Shown in pieces: positions 7,283 through 10,626 of a DNA stretch of 10,626 bases. The stretch is taken from the NCBI GenBank assembly GCA_945862035.1, contig CAMAXB010000084.1, forward strand, positions 1 to 10,626, in the 5' to 3' direction. The notes beneath the pieces are model-generated. The model worked only from the letters and a program-made list of their open reading frames with translations, was not told the origin of the DNA and did no database searches. The stretch comes from Opitutus sp. GAS368 (lineage in GTDB: Bacteria; Verrucomicrobiota; Verrucomicrobiia; Opitutales; Opitutaceae). The position numbers and the translations under genes were made by a program. Within the stretch, counting starts at the first letter, position 1. Every line of letters starts with the position of its first letter.

Positions 7283-7789
7283 TCAGGCCCCCGGCAGTCC
7301 GACTTGTCGCAGCGCCTCGTAGCAGGCGATGCCGGCCGCGGTGCTGAGGTTCAGGGAACGCAGGCTGTCGTTCGCGTGGGGAATCGTGATGCGCTGCGCC
7401 GCCCCCACCTCCGCGTGCAGCCACTCGGGCGCACCGTGGCCCTCGTTGCCAAAAAGCAGCCCGTCGCCGTCCGCATACGCTACCTCCCAGAAGCTCTGCT
7501 CCGTCTTGGTCGTCAGCAACCAAAGACGCTTGGGCCCCAGCGGACTCGCCCGGAATGCCGCCCAGTCCGCATGCTCCTGCACATCCAATGCGCGCCAATA
7601 ATCCATCCCGGCGCGCCGAAGATGACGGTCGGTGATCTGGAAACCGAGCGGATGGATGAGATGGAGCCTTGATCGGGTCAGGGCGCACAGGCGCCCGACA
7701 TTTCCCGTGTTCTGGGGAATCTCGGGATTGAAGAGGACAAGATGCAACACGCCGACAGATTGGCGGACGGACAAAAAGCCGCCAGACAT
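7283..7789 (-). CDS. trmL: tRNA (cytidine/uridine(34)-2'-O)-methyltransferase TrmL (SPOUT)
   Basis: TrmL uses S-adenosylmethionine to methylate the ribose of the wobble base (position 34) in certain leucine tRNAs. The 168-residue product is the minimal SPOUT enzyme size. The N-terminal element HLVLFNPEIPQNTGNVGR (residues 16-33), the SAM-binding LLFGNEGHGAP (111-121) and the knot-forming SLRSLNLSTAAGIACYEALR near the C-terminus are all present. In the second motif the common Arg (as in ESRG/ETRG) is His118. The ATG at 7789 gives about 13 residues before the usual family start, MLHIVLY-like; an in-frame GTG at 7750 or TTG at 7747 fits the family length better. No Shine-Dalgarno precedes any of these. 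It stands alone, convergent with oppF and with a long gene-free region upstream. Confidence 0.92.
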   Translation of the reverse strand: MSGGFLSVRQSVGVLHLVLFNPEIPQNTGNVGRLCALTRSRLHLIHPLGFQITDRHLRRAGMDYWRALDVQEHADWAAFRASPLGPKRLWLLTTKTEQSFWEVAYADGDGLLFGNEGHGAPEWLHAEVGAAQRITIPHANDSLRSLNLSTAAGIACYEALRQVGLPGA

Positions 7790-8218
7790 CTGTTTGCCAC
7801 TTTAACGCCAATGGATTACAGCGCACTCCCCCTGGCCGGCCCGATCCGTTCGCCGTCGGCCAAAACCCTTGTGATCGGTGACGACGAAAAGTCCCACCCT
7901 GATCTATCTGCTGGGAGCGCTTTGGGCCGAATCGCTCTCCTGCCCATCCAGACCCTCAATCGACCGTTGGCGGCGCTGGAGGCCATGCCGAATCTGAACG
8001 TGGACTGATCGTCACTGACTCCTGCGGAATCTAGGATCAATGGGATCGAGTTCATCCGGCGATCGCAGCTGATCGCTCCGGAAGGATCTGTGATCGACGT
8101 CACGGGACATCGCAGGGAACGCGAGCAGAACGAATCCTCCGACATCACCCGCCGCAGAGCCATTCTGGCCAAACCGCTGAGCTGGCGCGTGCTCGTCGAC
8201 GAGATCAGCCCGCACTGG
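7790..8218. other. Gene-free stretch upstream of trmL, GATC-rich
   Basis: Open frames of 80-120 residues exist on both strands, but none resembles a known family, none has a ribosome site, and they overlap each other, so I do not call a gene. The plus-strand frame open from about 8009 reads LTPAESRINGIEFIRRSQLI and onward; it has only a GTG start at 8090 and runs into the repeats, so it may be a decayed coding remnant. The trmL promoter should lie near 7790-7860 but no convincing -35/-10 pair was found. GATC occurs at 7843, 7873, 7901, 8007, 8035, 8044, 8061, 8071, 8085, 8092 and 8203. Confidence 0.4.
8055..8082. other. Imperfect inverted repeat within the GATC cluster
   Basis: TCCGG-CGATC (8055-8064) pairs with GATCG-CCGGA (8071-8075 and 8078-8082) around the loop GCAGCT, with a 2-base bulge CT. 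Both arms contain a GATC. It could be a structured transcript element or a protein-binding palindrome; the function is unknown. Confidence 0.4.
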
Positions 8219-8258
8219 CCCGCCGCGCAACGCGCCGCCCCAGCCGTGGATCGAGGCC
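8219..8258. repeat. 40-bp direct repeat, copy 1
   Basis: This copy matches 8291-8330 at 39 of 40 positions (C here at 8239, T in the other copy at 8311). The unit starts CCCGCCGCGCAACGCG and ends CCGTGGATCGAGGCC. The copies are 72 bases apart, a multiple of three. The repeat flanks a REP-like palindrome and lies just beyond the thrB stop. It is probably part of an interspersed repeat family, but only these two copies are visible. Confidence 0.85.
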
Positions 8259-8269
8259 AAGACCGTAAG

Positions 8270-8291
8270 GTAGCGGGAGCTTCCAGCTCCC
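8270..8291. repeat. REP-like element: GTAG head plus 7-bp palindrome
   Basis: GTAG at 8270-8273 is followed after one base by GGGAGCT (8275-8281), a TCC loop, and AGCTCCC (8285-8291), an exact inverted repeat. A GTAG-type tetranucleotide at the 5' side of a short hairpin is the described hallmark of REP sequences mobilised by RAYT (TnpA-REP, Y1-type) transposases. No such transposase is in this window, so the assignment rests on form only. The element lies in the middle of the two direct repeats. Confidence 0.6.
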
Positions 8292-8330
8292 CCGCCGCGC
8301 AACGCGCCGCTCCAGCCGTGGATCGAGGCC
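8291..8330. repeat. 40-bp direct repeat, copy 2
   Basis: This is the second copy of the unit at 8219-8258, with one substitution. Its first base is also the last base of the REP-like palindrome, and it ends 28 bases before the thrB stop codon. On the minus strand it would form the start of the thrB 3' untranslated region. Confidence 0.85.
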
Positions 8331-8358
8331 CCTGATTTGCCCCGACGGCAGGCAGGGA

Positions 8359-9264
8359 TCAGACCACCTGTAGCCCGTCATTGTCCGCCTGCAGGATCCG
8401 CGCCTCCGAGCGCAGCCCCGCCTCCGCAAACGCGCGGCTCATGGCCGCGGCAACCTCCGCCGCCGTGGAGTGGTCGGTTACGCACAGCACGCTGGAACCG
8501 CTCCCGCTCAACCATCCCGTGTAGGCTCCGGCGGCGATGCCCGCCGAGATTGCAGGCCGGCCACCCGGGATTCCCGGCAGCCGGTAGGGCTCGTGCATGA
8601 AGTCCCCGACCGCGTGGCGCAGCTTCGCAAATTCACCGGTCGCGATGGCCGCGGCCAGAAAGGTCGCGCTGTTGATGCTGCGCACCGCATCAAAATAGGG
8701 CAGCGTCGCCGGCAGCACCCCGCGCGACTGCTTGGTCAAAACCTCGACCGCGGGAGAGACCACCACAAAGGCCACCTCGGCCGGGACCGCCACCCGGACC
8801 GTGTCGAGATAAGCCCCCGTGGCCGGATCGCATCGCGCCACGCAGAATCCCCCGAGCACCCCGGCGGCAGCGTTGTCCGGGTGCCCTTCCAACGCGGTCA
8901 CGATCGCGGTCAGGCGGTGGCGGGACAACGGCGAGCCGTGGAGCGCATTGAGGGCCGCCACGATTCCCGCCAGCACGGTGACACTCGACCCAAGCCCGCG
9001 GGCCGCCGGAACGTCACCGGTGATGGCATACACAAAACCCTGCGCGGGAGTCGCGGTCGCGGCGTGAAAGCCGGCAGCCGCGGCCTCCACCATGTTCTGG
9101 GCGGCGCGATCCGATTCGGTGCGCGCGGCGATCTCCGTGCCAGCAACGGGCTCGACGATCACCTCGTTGTACACCGTCAGGGCAAGCCCCAAGGTGTCGA
9201 AACCGGCGCCGCAATTGGAGGTACTGCCCGGAACCCGGACGGTGATCGAGGAGCCGGTGGACAT
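8359..9264 (-). CDS. thrB: Homoserine kinase (GHMP family)
   Basis: ThrB phosphorylates L-homoserine with ATP to O-phosphohomoserine, the step before threonine synthase in threonine synthesis. The 301-residue product has the three GHMP kinase motifs: VPGSTSNCGAGFDTLGLAL (11-29), the ATP-binding PAARGLGSS (86-94), and a glycine-rich LSGSGSSVLCV near the C-terminus. GHPDNAAAGVLGG in the middle matches the family's GHPDN-A segment. Compared with the usual N-GPGFD in motif 1, this protein has NCGAGFD, and VT replaces the usual AA after GSS. The ATG at 9264 shares its A with the smpB stop (TGATG), and there is no Shine-Dalgarno, so translation is likely coupled to smpB. No other threonine pathway gene is present in the window. 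Downstream lie the direct repeats and REP-like palindrome. Confidence 0.94.
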   Translation of the reverse strand: MSTGSSITVRVPGSTSNCGAGFDTLGLALTVYNEVIVEPVAGTEIAARTESDRAAQNMVEAAAAGFHAATATPAQGFVYAITGDVPAARGLGSSVTVLAGIVAALNALHGSPLSRHRLTAIVTALEGHPDNAAAGVLGGFCVARCDPATGAYLDTVRVAVPAEVAFVVVSPAVEVLTKQSRGVLPATLPYFDAVRSINSATFLAAAIATGEFAKLRHAVGDFMHEPYRLPGIPGGRPAISAGIAAGAYTGWLSGSGSSVLCVTDHSTAAEVAAAMSRAFAEAGLRSEARILQADNDGLQVV

Positions 9265-9743
9265 CAGCGGTGTTGCTTGAGCGCTCGGTCGACTTCGCGC
9301 ATGACGACCTTTTTCTTAAGATCGTCGCGCTTGTCGTAAAGTTTTTTGCCCGAGGCGATCGCGATCTCCGCCTTGACCAGCGCACCCTTGAAATAGAGGC
9401 GCAGCGGCACGAGCGCGAGGCCCGCGACCTCGAGAGCCTGGATGATCTTTCGGATCTGGTGCTTGTGGAGGAGAAGCTTCCGGGTGCGGCGGGACTCGTG
9501 GTTGTAGATTGAGCCGAAGGCATATTCGTCAATGTGCGCATTCATGAGCCAGAGCTCACCCTTGTGCACCTTGCCGAAGGCATCGTTGATATTGGCCCGA
9601 CCGGCGCGGATCGACTTCACCTCGGTCCCACGCAAGGCCAGCCCCGCCTCAAACTTTTCCTCCACGGCAAAGTCGCGCAGCGCCTTGGCATTGCGAATTT
9701 CAGTGATGCGGGGAGCACCGTCGGACTTTTTGGCGGCAGCCAT
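9264..9743 (-). CDS. smpB: SsrA (tmRNA)-binding protein SmpB
   Basis: SmpB binds tmRNA and brings it to ribosomes stalled on broken messages, where trans-translation tags the unfinished protein for degradation. The 159 residues include the OB-fold core with ALRGTEVKSIRAGRANINDAF, ELWLMNAHIDEY and HESRRTRKLLLHKHQI, and the helical C-terminal tail LYDKRDDLKKKVVMREVDRALK, which mimics the tRNA anticodon arm in the decoding centre. Length and motifs are standard. The ATG at 9743 follows no Shine-Dalgarno. An intrinsic terminator belonging to rpoZ ends about 20 bases before it, leaving little room for a separate promoter. smpB and thrB overlap by one base and are almost certainly one transcript. 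The tmRNA gene itself is not in this window. Confidence 0.97.
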   Translation of the reverse strand: MAAAKKSDGAPRITEIRNAKALRDFAVEEKFEAGLALRGTEVKSIRAGRANINDAFGKVHKGELWLMNAHIDEYAFGSIYNHESRRTRKLLLHKHQIRKIIQALEVAGLALVPLRLYFKGALVKAEIAIASGKKLYDKRDDLKKKVVMREVDRALKQHR

Positions 9744-9760
9744 CGTCGGGTTTCGGATTC

Positions 9761-9796
9761 AATAAAAAGGGCGGCGCCGCCAACGCGGAGCCGCCC
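9761..9796 (-). terminator. Intrinsic terminator after rpoZ, just upstream of smpB
   Basis: GGGCGGC (9769-9775) and GCCGCCC (9790-9796) are exact complements; inside them CCGC and GCGG pair around a CAAC loop (one mismatch between the stems). Read on the minus strand, the hairpin is followed at once by TTTTTATT (9768-9761). This is a textbook rho-independent terminator for minus-strand transcription. There is no T-run on the plus side. Confidence 0.85.
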
Positions 9797-9823
9797 GTCG
9801 GGAAAAGGAGGAATCGGCCGGCG

Positions 9824-10024
9824 TCAGGCCGCGGCAGTCTCAAAGCTGATCTTACCCTCGATGATCTCGCGCAGGGCGACATCCTCGGGGGCGAGCTTCT
9901 CAAGCGACTCGACGAGCGGGCGGCTGCCCCGCTTGAGCTGCTTGACGCGGCGGGATACCACGTTGATGAGGATGTTCGGATCGGGAACGGTCCGGAGCGC
10001 TTCTTTGATGTAATCGTCTCGCAT
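9824..10024 (-). CDS. rpoZ: DNA-directed RNA polymerase omega subunit
   Basis: Omega is the small subunit that helps fold and hold beta-prime in RNA polymerase. The 66-residue product starts MRDDYIKEALRTVPDPNILI, followed by NVVSRRVKQLKRGSRPLVES, which corresponds to the conserved omega helix (the family's V..AARRARQL.G motif), and by EDVALREIIEGKISF, the typical ALREI segment. I start at the ATG at 10024; the same frame is open for 125 more codons upstream, but that part overlaps cutA on the other strand and is not omega-like. There is no Shine-Dalgarno: the bases just upstream on the coding strand are pyrimidine-rich. A strong terminator lies 28 bases after the stop. It diverges from cutA. 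Confidence 0.88.
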   Translation of the reverse strand: MRDDYIKEALRTVPDPNILINVVSRRVKQLKRGSRPLVESLEKLAPEDVALREIIEGKISFETAAA

Positions 10025-10135
10025 GAAAGGAAGGAGCTTGCTGGTAAACCATGTAGGCCAAGGCGCACCACGCCCTCCGTCAAGGGCAAACTCGCCCGGC
10101 TTGCCCCCAAGGGTCCGATCCGTCTTGCTACCACC
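10025..10135. promoter_or_regulatory. Divergent rpoZ/cutA intergenic region with an inverted repeat
   Basis: These 111 bases separate the start codons of rpoZ (minus) and cutA (plus), so both promoters should be here. GGGCAA (10084-10089) and TTGCCC (10101-10106) form a 6-bp inverted repeat with an 11-base gap, and CTTG/CAAG around CCCC lies at 10100-10111. These could be an operator or chance in GC-rich DNA. On the minus strand TTGACG occurs at about 10075-10080, but I see no -10 element at suitable spacing. Confidence 0.35.
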
Positions 10136-10456
10136 ATGCTGATTGCCTGGACCAGTCTGGACAGCGCGCCCCTCGCCGAGAGCTTGGCGGCGGGCCTGGT
10201 TGAGGCGCGTCTCGCCGCTTGTGTGCAAATCGATGGCCCTCTCATCTCCCATTTTCGCTGGGAGGGCCGGCCCCAGCGGGCCGTCGAGTACCGCCTGACC
10301 ATCAAGTTCCTCCCGGAACGCCAGATGGAACTCGAGGCCTGGATGACCAGCCGCCACCCCTACTCGACCCCGGAATGGGTGGTGGTGGAGGCTGAACATG
10401 TTGCCGAAAAATACTTGTCATGGGCGCGGGCGAACTCTACTTCAATTCCTCTTTAA
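10136..10456 (+). CDS. cutA: Divalent cation tolerance protein CutA1
   Basis: CutA1 is a small, trimeric, ferredoxin-like-fold protein linked to copper and other divalent metal tolerance, though its precise biochemical role is unsettled. The 106 residues match the family from end to end: AACVQI (27-32), ISHFRWEG (37-44), the IK pair (56-57), RHPYSTPEW (73-81), and the C-terminal EKYLSWA with Trp96. The ATG at 10136 gives the normal length; no Shine-Dalgarno is present. A short tail (RANSTSIPL) ends the protein. The gene is divergent from rpoZ and 26 bases upstream of the small basic protein gene, so the last two genes may be co-transcribed. Confidence 0.95.
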   Translation: MLIAWTSLDSAPLAESLAAGLVEARLAACVQIDGPLISHFRWEGRPQRAVEYRLTIKFLPERQMELEAWMTSRHPYSTPEWVVVEAEHVAEKYLSWARANSTSIPL

Positions 10457-10482
10457 CCCGTCCCTTCACCTTTTTACACGCC

Positions 10483-10626
10483 ATGTCCCAGCATAAGAGC
10501 CTCCAAGGCAGCAGCGGTATCGTCATCAAGCGCAACGTCTTGAAGCGCTTCGAGCGCGTCGAGATCCTCAAGCGCCGCGGGCAGTGGAAGGAAGGCGAGC
10601 GCGTTCAGGGTCTGCGCAAGACCAAG
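10483..10626 (+). CDS. Small basic protein of the PVC group (C-terminus cut by window end)
   Basis: From the ATG at 10483, 48 codons run open to the window end. The protein is very basic, with segments KRNVLKRFERVEILKRRGQW and KEGERVQGLRKTK, which I recognise as the short conserved 'small basic protein' family found across Verrucomicrobia, Planctomycetes and Chlamydiae. Members are only a little longer than what is seen here, so few residues are probably missing. The function is not established; its charge and small size suggest RNA or ribosome contact, but that is inference. The leader is pyrimidine-rich (about 33 of 42 bases before the ATG) and lacks a Shine-Dalgarno. It follows cutA by 26 bases. 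It is the strongest lineage marker in the window. Confidence 0.88.
   Translation, partial: MSQHKSLQGSSGIVIKRNVLKRFERVEILKRRGQWKEGERVQGLRKTK

Noticed and set aside
7816..8172. 118-codon minus-strand frame upstream of trmL
   Set aside because: No recognisable motif, overlaps another open frame on the plus strand, and no ribosome site.
8219..8330. Possible minimal CRISPR (40-bp repeats with a 32-bp spacer)
   Set aside because: Only two repeats, the spacer is itself a GTAG-headed palindrome, and there are no cas genes nearby.
8090..8335. 81-codon plus-strand frame with GTG start
   Set aside because: No family resemblance, no ribosome site, and almost half of it is the direct repeats and REP-like element.
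8470..9339. 289-codon plus-strand open frame
   Set aside because: It is antisense to thrB and runs into smpB; Arg/Gly/His-rich composition is typical of a shadow frame.
10025..10399. 125-codon upstream extension of the rpoZ frame
   Set aside because: It overlaps cutA on the opposite strand and is not omega-like; the ATG at 10024 begins the conserved part.
10415..10443. Promoter for the small basic protein gene (TTGTCA, 17 bases, TACTTC)
   Set aside because: The -35 resembles the consensus but the -10 matches at only two of six positions and lies inside cutA.

Overview
This is a GC-rich chromosomal window that looks like a housekeeping region of a Gram-negative member of the Planctomycetes-Verrucomicrobia-Chlamydiae group. 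The best lineage marker is the truncated last gene, which matches the small basic protein family I know from that group. The style of RpoZ, SerS and ThrB fits Verrucomicrobia, perhaps Opitutaceae, but I place it by recognition only. Two lipopolysaccharide-type genes show that the cell has an outer membrane with lipid A and core sugars. Clear Shine-Dalgarno sequences are rare in front of the genes.

Left block, minus strand (1-3228): tilS (tRNA-Ile lysidine synthetase, running off the left edge), serS (seryl-tRNA synthetase), a hairpin-rich gap of about 280 bases, and a GT9 heptosyltransferase-like gene. Two of the three serve tRNA function.

Middle block, plus strand (3324-7231): a divergent 95-base region leads into a 631-residue protein that joins a lipid A acyltransferase-like domain (LpxL/HtrB type) to a WaaF-like heptosyltransferase domain. 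It is followed by two ABC ATPase genes of the oligopeptide/dipeptide type (oppD and oppF, 2 bases apart) with no permease or binding-protein gene in view.

Right block (7283-10024, minus strand): trmL (tRNA wobble-base 2'-O-methyltransferase) converges on oppF. A 569-base gene-free stretch upstream of trmL holds a cluster of GATC sites, a pair of 40-base direct repeats and, between them, a REP-like palindrome with a GTAG head. Then come thrB and smpB (overlapping by one base) and rpoZ. A strong intrinsic terminator lies between rpoZ and smpB, only about 20 bases from the smpB start.

Right edge, plus strand (10136-10626): cutA diverges from rpoZ and is followed at 26 bases by the small basic protein gene, cut off by the window end.

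No phage, IS element, CRISPR-Cas or defence system is visible. The points most worth following up are the acyltransferase-heptosyltransferase fusion, the terminator placed directly before smpB, and the REP-like and GATC-rich intergenic region.
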